DNA from: Microglena sp. YARC
Lineage: Eukaryota > Chlorophyta > Chlorophyceae > Chlamydomonadales > Chlamydomonadaceae
NCBI GenBank assembly: GCA_022414725.1
Contig: CM039462.1
Location: 52,940,601-53,004,600, forward strand
Reading direction: 5' to 3'
Length of the DNA stretch: 64,000 nt
A program made the translations under genes and the position numbers. Positions 20,211 through 30,716 of the stretch are shown here, piece by piece; positions within the stretch are counted from its first letter, which is position 1, and each line of letters starts with the position of its first letter. Below the pieces are notes generated by a model that worked only from the letters and a program-made list of their open reading frames with translations, did not search any database and was not told the DNA's origin.

Positions 20211-21925
20211 CGCGGTCGCGAGATCAAGGCGTCGCCGACCTATGCCAAGGCGGCGAAGTCGGATGGTCTTCTCTATTACCACTCCGCGGACCACCCTGTC
20301 GCACCTTATGCCGACGCCAAGTTGGCGGCGCATATGAACGCTTACGCTGACGGGCTCCTCCTGGACTGCGATCCCGAGAACATCGTGGAATCGCTGCAGG
20401 CGGTTGATGATCTCCGCGACAGCATGACCCGTTTGTACACGGCGTCCAAGATGCGAAAGCAAAAGTGGATGGAATGGATGCCTTTGAACATCAAAGACAT
20501 CGCCGACAAGGACGCCGCCCTCAAGGGCACTAAGCTGAAGCCCCACTACCCGGCGGCGAAGGCCAATGACAACAAGATGGACGAGACGTTGCCTCGTGCA
20601 CCTGACAGGCAGGTGCGGGTTGCGGGGAATTCAGGGTTGTTTGATAAACTAGCTGTCGCTCAGGTAGCCCCGGCGTTTGATCCAGAACCCTTTCGACTCC
20701 CCGACGTCTATGCCCCTTCGGGTGGCCTTACTGGCAAAATGCAACGTGGTTCGATCCCGCGGGGGGGCGCTACCCCTTCCCCGCCGACAGCACCTACCGC
20801 CGCTCCCTTACCACCCGACGGCCCCTTTTCGGTCTCCGACTACTAGTCATCGGACCACGACTTAGCCGATTCCCCAGGTTCGCCCCTCCAGGTTCCACCT
20901 GTCGACCCGACCTCTAATCGCGCTCCTCGGGCTACTCAGCCCGAGCACCCAACGACGCCCGCAGTACCTACGGTGGTTTCCCCGGCCGCTATTCGACCTC
21001 GTGCAAAGCGCACAGCTACGCTGCCCGCAGACACCCCTTCTCCGACGCGACAGGTTCGCGCAGGCACACACCTGGCCCCGGAAGGCCCGCCAGGTGAGCC
21101 CGGCTCGCTCCCGCCAATCACCCCTCCTCCGGCTAACCGCGCTACTCGTCACTCTGATCACGACAATGGGTTCGCCAAGCGTGTTACTGAAATGAGAAAG
21201 GAATTACGTCTCATTGAACACAAACTGTCGGACAAATGCACTAGGGCTAAGTTGCGCCGATGGGTATTCAATGTGGCCACGATCATGGAGCTCCAGTTCG
21301 CCGACGGTTACCTTGGTCCGTTCGAGCGCATTGTTCCACATCTGTCGGGCGCATTCACTGGCCAACTCCGCATCACTTACGACGAGGCATGGGCTAGCGA
21401 TGAGTTGGACGGGTTGGATTTCATGGGAATCGTCGCATGGGCGGAATCGCTCCTCCTGCCCGAGCTATTAACGGAATCACACGTCGCTCTCACCAGACTA
21501 GGTGGTTTCCGCCAAGATACCCGATCCTTGCAGAATTATTACCACGCCATCAAGTCGGAATTTCGCAAAGTCCCCGATCTCACCGATCGCGAAAAGTTAA
21601 ACTTGTTTCGCACGGGACTCTCCGATGAACTCCGCGCCGGTGCACACTCTCGGCGCGAGTCTGGTACTACGTTCGAAACGATGGAGGATTTGTTCCGCTA
21701 TCTGCAATTGGACGAGGCAAGGAAAGTTGTCGCCGCTCGTGGCAAGTCCTTGACGGACAAACACGATCGCCATCAGAAGGGAGGTTACGCTAACCAGAAG
21801 TCGAGGTATCCATTCATACTAAATACCCGGGTAAGGACCTTGCATTCAATCGCGTCCAATTTACCAACTCACCCCCCTCCGATTCTGACACTGATTCTTT
21901 CTCTTCGCAGGGACTAGAGACCACC
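20211..21925 (+). pseudogene. Gypsy gag, central and capsid part
   Basis: Continues the frame left at 14306. TAG at 20844-20846 interrupts it in frame. Before it lie a helical stretch (LAAHMNAYADGLLLDCD) and a Pro-rich linker. After it, a retrotransposon Gag core (pfam Retrotrans_gag type): RRWVFNVATIMELQFADGY, DEAWASDELDGLDFMGIVAW, FRQDTRSLQNYYHAIKSEFR, LTDREKLNLFRTGLSDELRA. This core assembles the virus-like particle. A one-base shift near 21810 moves to the frame used by the following segment. Stop and shift are private decay. Confidence 0.85.
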
Positions 21926-23156
21926 GACGACGGCGGGGAGATGAACTCTCGCCCAGCCAAGAGCCCCAAACTGGCGGCAAACAGTAGTCGCAACCCGGCC
22001 GGTGGCCGAGGTGGTGGAGGACGTAGTGCGACGCAACCGGCGCACAACGGCAAGCTGGGTGGATCGCCAAGGCCGCAGGTCCTCAGTTTGCAAGGTGCTG
22101 ATCGCACGTTCGGGAAAGGCTCTATTAGCCGCGGCGCGGGCCGTGGTGGTCGAGGAGGATACGGACAGGGTGCTGGTCGGGGCCGTTCACAGCCCAGCGG
22201 GCCGCGGACCCCCGACTTTTCGGGTCAAGACCCCCAAAACGCCATGCATATGAACAAATCAGTCAGCGTCGGGCAGACCATCTGGCTTCAGAATGGAGCT
22301 CGCTGCTTCTTCTGCTTCCGCTACATGAGGACATGTGTGCGGTCGCTGAATGCTGACGGACGCTGCCGCACGCGGGACTTGCCTAACTGGCCTGCCCTCA
22401 ATGAGACTACGTGTCCTGACTGGGCCCTTGACGGCAACGGTCCCATCCCGATTTGGGAATAGGAACCGGCTGGTCAGGTATTGACAAGCCTGGATCGTGT
22501 AATTAGCGACAATAAAGTAGTTAAAGTTGTAGTAGTCGAGCCACTTGAGCTCTTGTTACAAGTTCAAGAGGAACTATTTTCTAACTTGGGCTCAACCCCA
22601 ACTATTGATGTAACTTCTACTAATGCCTTGTCGTCCCCTTGTCCATTGAAGTTCTCTACGGAGTTTGGCATGCGTGTCTCCATCGCAAACGAGTTCATAT
22701 ACGCTCACCCCATTCCGGAAGACGTCGTGTCGGTGTTAGAACACTATTGGGAATGCAAAAACGATGCACCCTTCGACACATCCGGTATGTTCATCCTCCC
22801 GAAAAACGCAAGTAACGATAAACATGTCTCCAGTCTCCTCCAAGGTATGGAGTTATTTAAGGAGTATCAATCGTCCGATCACCATATGAAACCCCGCCCC
22901 AAAGGGTCACCTTCGAATAAAGTCGCCATCCAAGTATGGTATGACCCCCCCGACTCCGAACGGGCCGTCCAAATCAAAAAGGATTGGCATGCGATCAACG
23001 ACGTGACCAAGGCAGTGTACTTTGGCCCCGCACCTGAGGAGGGCATCCCCAGTCCGGTTGAAAACCGTCGAAAAAAACACTGGTGGTCGGAGGCATTGGA
23101 TCCCAAAGTTCGCGAAAAACAAATCGCTGCCAGACGGTCAACGAAGTGCATCCGTC
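21926..23156 (+). pseudogene. Gypsy Gag C-terminus and pre-protease region (split by CACTA)
   Basis: After the shift the frame gives a Gly/Arg-rich basic segment (GRGGRGGYGQGAGRGR), then a Cys-rich stretch (CFFCFRYMRTC...CRTRDLPNWP...TCPDWALDG) where a zinc knuckle would be, although it is not the usual CCHC. TAG 22460-22462 interrupts in frame. Then ~220 residues of no recognised family, including FIYAHPIPEDVVSVLEHYWE and AIQVWYDPPDSERAVQ. The frame meets the CACTA insertion at 23157 and continues at 30157 in the same phase (7,000 bases removed). Confidence 0.7.
23154..23156. other. Target site duplication GTC (left), CACTA
   Basis: GTC at 23154-23156 and 30154-30156; 3-bp duplications are standard for CACTA (EnSpm) elements. 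Confidence 0.9.
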
Positions 23157-23185
23157 CACTATGAATAAAACAGCATTTTACGAAC
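23157..23185 (+). repeat. CACTA left terminal inverted repeat
   Basis: 29 bp, exact inverse of 30125-30153 up to the AACT at its inner end. Confidence 0.93.
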
Positions 23186-23399
23186 TAGAATTTGGCTTGG
23201 AAAATTCTACGAACCCCCCTCGTAAAATGTGGCTCTACTTCGTAAAAAGCGGACACCCCCTCGTAATTTTAGGTTTACGAACTAGGATTTGATGGTTCGT
23301 AAACTGAATGGAGCTGGTTCGTAAAATTCCGGCACCCTTTTATTACGAACTAGGATTTGATAATTCGTAAACTAAATGGTGCTGGTTCGTAAAATACCG

Positions 23400-24240
23400 G
23401 GCACCCTTCGTGGAATAACCCTCCTTGAATACCGGGAAATTCCCTGTACAATCCGGGGTTGGTCCCGGATTGTACAGGGAATTTGGTCCCGGATTGCAGT
23501 ATTTAATACTGGACCGACCCTTTTCTTATTATGTAAATTCGGGACCTGGGCTCCGGGCTAGGTTAGGTTCCGGGTATTTCAGGGATTGGGTCCCGGTTTT
23601 TTTTCCAGGCAGTGCTTGCACTGGAGACTTTGGATCATACGAGATGTATCGATGGATTTGCAATGTTTTATTTACAGACATTTTTAAGACTGAAAAATTC
23701 GAATTCAAAAAAGTAATATTGAACAATAGCTATTATAATTTGGCCATTTACAAATTCTCCTCGTTTGTAGGAGAAATTGTACATGTACCATGAATTGGGC
23801 CTAGAAAATGGTACTCATCAGAAGTATGAGTACCCTCTGCTCTGACTACTAAAATAATAAGTACAAGGGTACCCTGATGAGCTCTGACTAGTATATATAG
23901 TATATGCTCCCCCCCCCCCCCCCCCCCCCCCCCGCCACCCCCACTGGCTAGTCTAGCTATAGCTACTATTATATGATGAGTGATAGCATCAGGTGCAGTG
24001 TCATCATCAGGCTTCTATCTTGATCTTGTCCCTCTACTCATCCGAGCATGCTGATGACTTGCTCCTTGTCCACCATGCTGCAATATGTGGAAGTCACTGC
24101 CTGCCGGAGCTGCAGCAGCATGAAAGGAAGGAGGTGGAGTTAGAAGATTTTTAGTTGCTTGACCAAGCACAAGCCACTTGAATAATCAACGAATCAGCAA
24201 GCAAGAAAGCGTTCACGTGGTAGCAATTACGATGATGAGA
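23400..24240. other. CACTA interior, no gene seen
   Basis: Contains short repeats of GTCCCGGATTGTACAGGGAA (about 23463-23500) and a poly(C) run at about 23910-23932. Open frames (for example 23425-23793) show no known domain. Confidence 0.5.
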
Positions 24241-24248
24241 CAGATAGA

Positions 24249-24776
24249 TGGTGCAGCATATAAGACACATGGTGCAACATACAAGACAGATTGTGCAGCA
24301 TACAAGACATATGGTGCAATGTACAAGACAAATGGTGCAGCGTACAAGACACATGGTGCAGCGTACAAGACAGATGGTGCAGCATACATGACACATGGTG
24401 CAGCATACAAGACAGATGGTGCAGCATACAAGACATACGGTGCAACGTACAAGATAAATGGTGCAGCGTACAAGACACATGGTGTAGCATACAAGATAGA
24501 TGGTGCATCATATACGACACATGGCGCAGCATACAAGACACATGGTGCAGCAAGGCAAATCATGCTGCATACAAGCCAAATGGTGCAGCATACAAGACAC
24601 ATGGTGCAGCATACAAGACACATTGGTGCAGCATACAAGACATATGGTGCAACGTACAAGACAAATGGTTCAGCATACACGACAAATGGTGCAGCGTACA
24701 AGACAGATGGTTCAACTTACAAGACAAATGGTGCAGCGTACATGACATATGGTACAGCATACAAGACAGATGATTC
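24249..24776 (+). repeat. 21-bp minisatellite, about 25 copies
   Basis: Unit GGTGCAGCATACAAGACACAT with point changes, running almost without indels. Because 21 is a multiple of 3, several frames stay open on both strands. One gives a 7-residue repeat (G-A-A-Y-K-T-H/D) for about 190 residues. No start context or gene structure supports translation. Confidence 0.92.
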
Positions 24777-24829
24777 AGATCTACTCACATGTGTTGGTTC
24801 TATAACAACATATTGCCACTGTGTAGCCT

Positions 24830-25360
24830 AGTCAGGGGAGACTTCTTCGTGTTGTTCTCCCATTGTCTTCAAGGTACATACACCTCTTGTCGTCGCTTGC
24901 GTCAGGAGCAGGAACCTAGTTAACAGGCAGGTGTCAATAATCAGACAGCAGGCAGGCATTTGTCAATCATGGAGGTACATAGGCATGCATGCAGGTGTGA
25001 AGCAGGCAGGCAGCAGAGAGAATTCAAGCAGGCGAGCAGGTAACTAAGCGGGCAAGCATGCAGGCAAGCAGGCATTTAATTGACAAACAAGGAGGCACCT
25101 TGTACCTCTGATGCAACAGCTGGAAGTAATCAGCTAGGATGTACTGGTGCCCTGAACACATCAGGTGGGCTCATCATGGACAGCAACAGGTGGGAGTGCA
25201 GGCAGTTGGGGGAGGGGAAGGAAGTTGAGGTAGGGCAAACAGGAAGTTGAGGTAGGGCAACAGCAGGAGGTGTGAGGTAGGGCAGGAAGTTGAGGTAGGG
25301 CAACAGCAGCAGGAAGTTGAGGTAGGGCAACAGCAGCAGGTGTGAGTGCAGGAGGTTGGC
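24830..25360. repeat. AGGCAGG-rich and AGTTGAGGTAGGGCA repeats in CACTA
   Basis: 24950-25080 has irregular GCAGGCAGGCA repeats. 25205-25345 has about five copies of AGGAAGTTGAGGTAGGGCA with CAGCAGC spacers. Confidence 0.75.
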
Positions 25361-25950
25361 CAGGAGGAGGTACGGCCACTGCGTGTGGAGGTGGATCAGG
25401 TTGCAGCAACCGAGCAAGCGGCTGAGCCGCAGGTTCGGCGTCTGAGTCAAGGAAATCAGGCAAGAAAGGACCAGCAGCGATTCAAACCTTCGACTTTCAA
25501 ACCTGTGCAACTACCTGCGGCATTCGAATCCTCCCTCTCCATCCGCAACACTCAATTGCAACACTCAATCGGCTTGCCTGAATGCATGACATTCGCCCAA
25601 GTAAAGCTGTGTACTAATCGACGAATTGAATATGGTCCAGCAGGTAGCATGGTTGAAGACAGCGGCTCTGTGCAGGAGTACAGCAGTAGTGGTTTGGTTC
25701 AGTGATGCGAAGCATTGTTTAGAAGGCGCACGCAATCGTCTGCCATTTCGCAGATCTAGATGGTGTCTTCTTGGAAATTTGAACGATGAGGAGGGTTGGG
25801 GGTTGGGGGTGGGGGGGGGCGGGGTGTGTGTGGGGGGGGGGGGGGGGGGGGGGGGAGGAGGGGGGCGGAGGGTTTTGCCGCGACAAATTGAATAGCCGAT
25901 CTAAGTTGACAGCTAGGACGCAGGAGGGTTGGGGGCGGGGGGGGGGCACG
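25361..25950. other. CACTA interior with long G tracts
   Basis: Non-coding. G-rich runs at about 25807-25865 and 25932-25945, including an uninterrupted run of over 20 G. No gene supported. Confidence 0.5.
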
Positions 25951-26800
25951 GTAATCCTATCATCCTACTGTGTCGGACTCTTTCCAAACTCTTTCTCTAT
26001 TCTTTTCGCTTTCGCCCCCTCTGACCCCCAGTGTCCTGGGTTTGAACAATACCGGGCACCTCCGCACTCTTGTCCATAGCTCATAATAATTATTATTTAA
26101 CCACATACCATGCACAGTCTGAGGTCAAACCATTGAGGCTTTGGGAAGTCATAACCCAATATTATGTCCTGGTGCCTGCCCAGCAGGAATGTAACCCACG
26201 CTAAATAATCCTGTCATTGGACGGTGTCAAATTCTTTCCAAACTCTTTCTCTTCTCTTTTCTTCTTGGCCATAGTCCAGAATAATTATTATTTAACCACA
26301 TGCACAGTCTGGGATCAAACCATTGAGGCCTTGGGAAGTCAAAACCCAAGATTATGTCCTAGTGCCTGCCCAGCAGGAGTGTAACCCACGTTAATCCTGT
26401 CATCTGACGGTGTCAAATTCTTTCTAAACTCTTTCTCTTCTCTTTTCCTCTTGGCCATAGCTCACAATAATTATTATTCAACTACATGCACAGTCTATGA
26501 TCAAACCATTGAGGCCTTGGGAAGTCATAACCCAATATTATGTCCTGGTGCCTGCCCAGCAGGGGTGTAACCCACGCTAAATAATCATGTCATTCGACGG
26601 TGTCGAATTCTGTCCAAACTCTTTCTCTTCTCTTTTCCTCTTGGCCATAGTCCAGAATAATTGTTATTTAACCACATGCACAGTCTGTGATCGAACCATT
26701 GAGGCCTTGGGAAGTCATAACCCAATATTATGTCCTGGTGCCTGCCTAGGGGTGTAACCCACGCCAATCCTGTCGGCCGACCGTGTTGAACTCTTTCCAT
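25951..26800. repeat. Tandem array of ~187-bp units, four to five copies
   Basis: Units begin near 25951, 26205, 26393, 26580 and 26763 with TAATCCTGTCAT..ACGGTGTC and carry ATAATTATTATTTAACCACA, ACCATTGAGGC and CATAACCCAATATTATGTCC. They are about 90% alike. Confidence 0.88.
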
Positions 26801-26999
26801 GATTGTGATTGTGCAGGAGGCGGAGAGAGATGGGAAGGAAGATGGGCTTGGGGGTTCGGTTAGTTACAAGAAAGAGAGGCATAGCTATCTAAAAAAAGAT
26901 AACAAGAGGGCAGTTATATATTAGGCTTGGTTACCGGAGTTTAGGGGATGTGCTTCTTCGCTTGACTGGAGTTAGCTGTAGCGTATATAGAGCTGTAGT

Positions 27000-28540
27000 G
27001 TGGAGGGGAAGTCAGCAAGTCAGTGAGTTAGTGAGTCATTGACTCAGTGTGTCATTGTGTCATTGAGTCAGTGAGTCAGTGAGTCAGTGAGTCAATCAGT
27101 AAGTAAGTGAGTCAGTGACTCAATGCGTTAGTGAGTCAATCAATCATCAGTGAGTCCGTGAGACAATCAGTCAGTGAGTCTGTGAGACAATCAGTCAGTG
27201 AGTCTGTGAGACAGTGCTTCAATTATTCAGTGAGCCAGTGAGTCTGTGAGTCTGTGAGTTAGTGAGTCAGTGAGTCAGTGAGTCAATGAGTCAGTGATTC
27301 AGTGTGTTAGTGTGTCATTGAGTCATTGAGTCAGTGAGTCAATGAGTCAGTGAGTCAATCAGTTAGTGAGTCAGTGACTCAATGAGTCAGTGAGTCAATC
27401 AATCAGTGAGTCAGTGAGACAATGATGAGTCAGTGAGTAAGTGAGACAATGATTCAGTGGGTCAGTGAGTGAGTGACTCAATCAGTCAGTGATTCAGTGA
27501 GTCTGTGAGTTAGTCAGTCTGTGAGCCTGTAAGTTAGTGAGTCAGTGAGTTAGTGAGTCAGTGAATCCGTGTGTCATTGTGTCATTGAGTCAGTGAGTCA
27601 GTGAGTCAATGAGTCAATCAGTAAGTAAGTGAGTCAGTGACTCAATGCGTTAGTGAGTCAATCAATCATCAGTGAGTCCGTGAGACAATCAGTCAGTAAG
27701 TCTGTGAGACAATCAGTCAGTGAGTCTGTGAGACAGTGCTTCAATTATTCAGTGAGACAGTGAGTCTGTGAGTCTGTGAGTTAGTGAGTCAGTGAGTCAG
27801 TGAGTCAACGAGTCAGTGATTCAGTGTGTTAGTGTGTCATTGAGTCTTTGAGTCAGTGAGTCAATGAGTCAGTGAGTCAATCAGTTAGTGAGTCAGTGAC
27901 TCAATGAGTCAGTGAGTCAATCAATCAGTGAGTCAGTGAGACAATGAGTCAGTGAGTAAGTGAGACAATGATTCAGTGGGTCAGTGAGTGAGTGACTCAA
28001 TCAGTCAGTGATTCAGTGAGTCTGTGAGTTAGTGAGTCTGTGAGCCTGTAAGTTAGTGAGTCAGTGAGTCAGTGAGTCAGTGAATCAGTGAGTCAGTGAG
28101 TCAATGTGTCATTGAGTCATTGAGTCAGTGAGTCAATGAGTCAATCAGTCGGTGAGTCAGTGACTCAATGAGTCAGTGAGTCAATCAATCAGTGAGTCAG
28201 TGAGACAATGAGTCAGTGTGTCAGTGAGACAGTGATTCAGTGATCCAGTGAGTCAGTGAGCCAGTGAGTGAGTGACTTAATCAGTCAGTGATTCAGTAAG
28301 TCTGTGAGTAAGTGAGTCTGTGAGTCAGTGAGTCAGTGAGTATGTGAGTTAGTGAGGCAGTGAGTCAGTGAGTTTGTGAGTCAGTGAATCAGTGATTCAA
28401 TGTGTCAATGCGTCATTGCGTCAGTGAGTCAGTGAGTTAGTGAGTCAATCAGTCAGTGAGGCAGTGAGTCAATCAGTTAATCAGTCAATCAGTCAGTGAG
28501 ACATTGATTCAGTGATTCAGTGATTCTGTGAGTCAGTTCC
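27000..28540. repeat. GTGAGTCA octamer satellite with ~523-bp higher-order period
   Basis: Built from GTCAGTGA/GTCAATCA octamers. A block containing AATCAGTAAGTAAGTGAGTC, TGCGTTAGTGAG and GTGCTTCAATTATTCAG occurs near 27094 and again near 27617, so the octamers are arranged in a larger unit that was itself duplicated. Confidence 0.93.
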
Positions 28541-29240
28541 TATAATAAGCCCACGGACCCCACCCCAGGGCCGTGCGTGTGCGTGACTGCGTGTGCGTGA
28601 CTGCGTGTGCGTGTGCGTGTGCGTGTGCGTGTGCGTGTGCGTGTGCGTGTGCGTGTGCGTGTGCGTGTGCGTGTGGCAGGGGCGGGGGCAGGGGCAGGGG
28701 CGGGGGCACACCGGGCGGGGGTAGGAGCAAGCCACGCCACCTGCCGCTGGCCAAAAACCCGTTCAGTAGGACGGGACGTACCGTTCACGTCTGGGATGGG
28801 CCCAAACGTGAAATACCTTGTAAAATTCCTTAAAATCAACCAGACTCCTGATTAGTCTCATTTTTCTTGTATCAAATTCTTAGAAATAAAGCCAATCTAT
28901 AAATGTGCATTGCATGAACGTTCAGCACTGCTAAAAATTCAACAACCCTTCAAAAACTCTCATTTTCGTCACTTTTTAGCCAACAAAGCTGCAACATCCA
29001 TCGATTCAATGAAATTCAATTACATCAAATTTAATTTAATTTAATCCTATTCGAATTGACAAAAAATAAAGCAATTGCATGCATCCAAATCACGTGAATT
29101 AAATTAAAATGAAATGAATGAAATGAATGAAATCGAATTAAAATAAAACAACATTCAATACAATTAAAATAAAATTAATTAAAATAAATTGAATTGAGGA
29201 TTCAATTCATTTCATTTGGGACGCGCCACCAGGCGCCCTT
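28541..29240. other. Non-satellite block inside the octamer array
   Basis: Begins with a GTGTGCGTGTGCG simple repeat (about 28573-28675), then GC-rich, then about 400 bases AT-rich with AATTAAAAT/AAATGAATG repeats, ending GGCGCGCCACCAGGCGCCC-like. It interrupts the satellite and could be a later insert, but no clear ends were found. No gene. Confidence 0.5.
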
Positions 29241-29775
29241 AATCAGTCAGTGAGTGAGTGACTCAATCAGTCAGTGATTCAGTGAGCCTATGAGTCTGTG
29301 AGTCTGTAAGTTAGTGAGTCAGTGAGTCAGTGAGTCATGACTAACTAATCAGTGAGTCAGTGAGTTAGTGAGTCGATGAGTCATTTAGTGAGTCAGTGAG
29401 CCAGTGAGTCAGTGAGTCGGTGAGTCAATCAGTCAGTGAGTAAGTGAGTTAGAGAGTCAGTGAGTCAATCAGTCAGTGAGTTAGTGAGTTAGAGAGTCAG
29501 TGAGTCAATCAGTCAGTGAGTCAGTGATTCAGTGAGCCAGTGAGTCAGTGAGTCATTGAGTCAGAGAGTTAGTGGGTCAGTGAGTCAGTGAGTTAGAGAG
29601 TCATCAGTGAGTCAATGAGTCAGTGAGTCAATCAGTCAGTGAGCCAGTGAGACAGTGAGTCAATCATTTAGGGAGCTAGTGAGCTAGTGAGCTAGTGAGC
29701 AAGTGAGTCAGTGAGTCATTGAGTTAGTAAGTCAGTGAGTCAATCAGTTAGTGAGTCAGTGAGTCAGTGAGTCTT
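29241..29775. repeat. GTGAGTCA octamer satellite, second block
   Basis: Same octamer family as 27000-28540, resuming after the non-satellite block; ends near the right subterminal region of the CACTA element. Confidence 0.92.
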
Positions 29776-30124
29776 GACTTGGAATTAATGGGTTTTGGGT
29801 ACAGGGTACTATGGTTTACTAAGCTAAGTTCCGAATTCTCCGTGATTTCGGGAGAATTCGTACCAATTTGGGATGAATCCAGTTCGTAATTTGCTACATA
29901 GGCTTCGTAAAATGCTTTGGGGATGAATCCAGTTCGTAAATTGATCATAGGCTTCGTAACAGGCTATGGGGATTCTCGATCTACGAACCCCCCCTCGTAA
30001 TTTTCTATTTGGGCTTCGTAAAATGCTTTAGATGATAGACAAAACTTTACTAAGGGTCCTCATGACATTTTACGAGGGGGGGTCGTAGATTTTCACTTTA
30101 CGAAACCTGTCCGAGAATTAGCAA

Positions 30125-30153
30125 GTTCGTAAAATGCTGTTTTATTCATAGTG
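30125..30153 (-). repeat. CACTA right terminal inverted repeat
   Basis: 29 bp, exact inverse of 23157-23185. Confidence 0.93.
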
Positions 30154-30156
30154 GTC

Positions 30157-30716
30157 GCAATCACGCACAACGAAATACGAATACTTCCCCCGTGCTCATG
30201 ACGCGAGCCAATCGGGTATACAAAGTCAACTCCGCTGCTGCCCCCGATATGCTATTCAACGCCCGATCAGGAGCGAAGCAATTGCTCACATTGGCAGACT
30301 CAGGCGCGACAGGTTGTCTTATGGAAAAGCAAACGGCTGAAGATCTCGGTTTGCACATCCGCCCTTGGGAAAACGAACGCGACGGATTCACTTGCGCTAA
30401 CGACGGGATGATCAAAATCCGCGGGACGGTCACGCTCCCTATCCACATACAACGATATGTTGGCAAAGTGTTCGTCCATGTCGTCGACAAACTTCCTGGA
30501 GGATTAGACCTAATCCTCGGATCCGACTGGATGCGCGACGAAAAGGCCGTCCTAGACTACGATCGCATGACATTGTCGCTCAAACGGTACGGCTGCTGTT
30601 TATCACCTGTAAACAGGCAGCGGGACGAAACGGCTCATTCCTTCTTCACTATGGCGCTTTCGGGCAAGTCAACTGATGACCCAGTCATTACTGGTCGCAA
30701 GGCAGCAAAGCTTTAA
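30157..30716 (+). pseudogene. Gypsy aspartic protease
   Basis: Resumes the Gypsy frame after CACTA. Active site LADSGATGCLM (Asp codon 30297-30299), flap region, and the second conserved block LDLILGSDWM near 30510-30540, all typical of retropepsins. It cleaves the Gag-Pol polyprotein. The frame is interrupted by TAA 30714-30716, in phase with the RT frame downstream, which suggests a single nonsense change rather than a normal end. Confidence 0.9.

Larger units (their letters stand above)
23157..30153. mobile_element. Non-autonomous CACTA (EnSpm) DNA transposon, 6,997 bp
   Basis: Perfect terminal inverted repeats of at least 29 bp: it starts CACTATGAATAAAACAGC and ends with the exact inverse GCTGTTTTATTCATAGTG, flanked by TSD GTC. 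CACTA...TAGTG ends with a 3-bp TSD define the superfamily. Subterminal regions (23180-23400; 29840-30145) are full of short TTCGTAAA/TTTACGAA motifs in both orientations, as expected for transposase-binding sites. No transposase-like frame is visible. The interior is almost wholly satellite DNA, listed separately. It splits the Gypsy frame. Confidence 0.93.

Noticed and set aside
23157..23200. TIR ends first read as a Tc1/mariner-type element with TA duplication
   Set aside because: Extending the match gives CACTA...TAGTG and a perfect 3-bp GTC duplication, which fits CACTA better.
24151..24701. Minus-strand Cys/Val/Tyr-rich open frames opposite the 21-bp repeat
   Set aside because: Direct consequence of the 21-bp unit; no gene context.
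28517..28839. Thr-His and Arg-Thr dipeptide open frames
   Set aside because: Produced by the GTGTGC simple repeat.
27000..29775. Regular octamer arrays considered as a CRISPR array
   Set aside because: No unique spacers of uniform length; the sequence is eukaryotic satellite with higher-order duplication.
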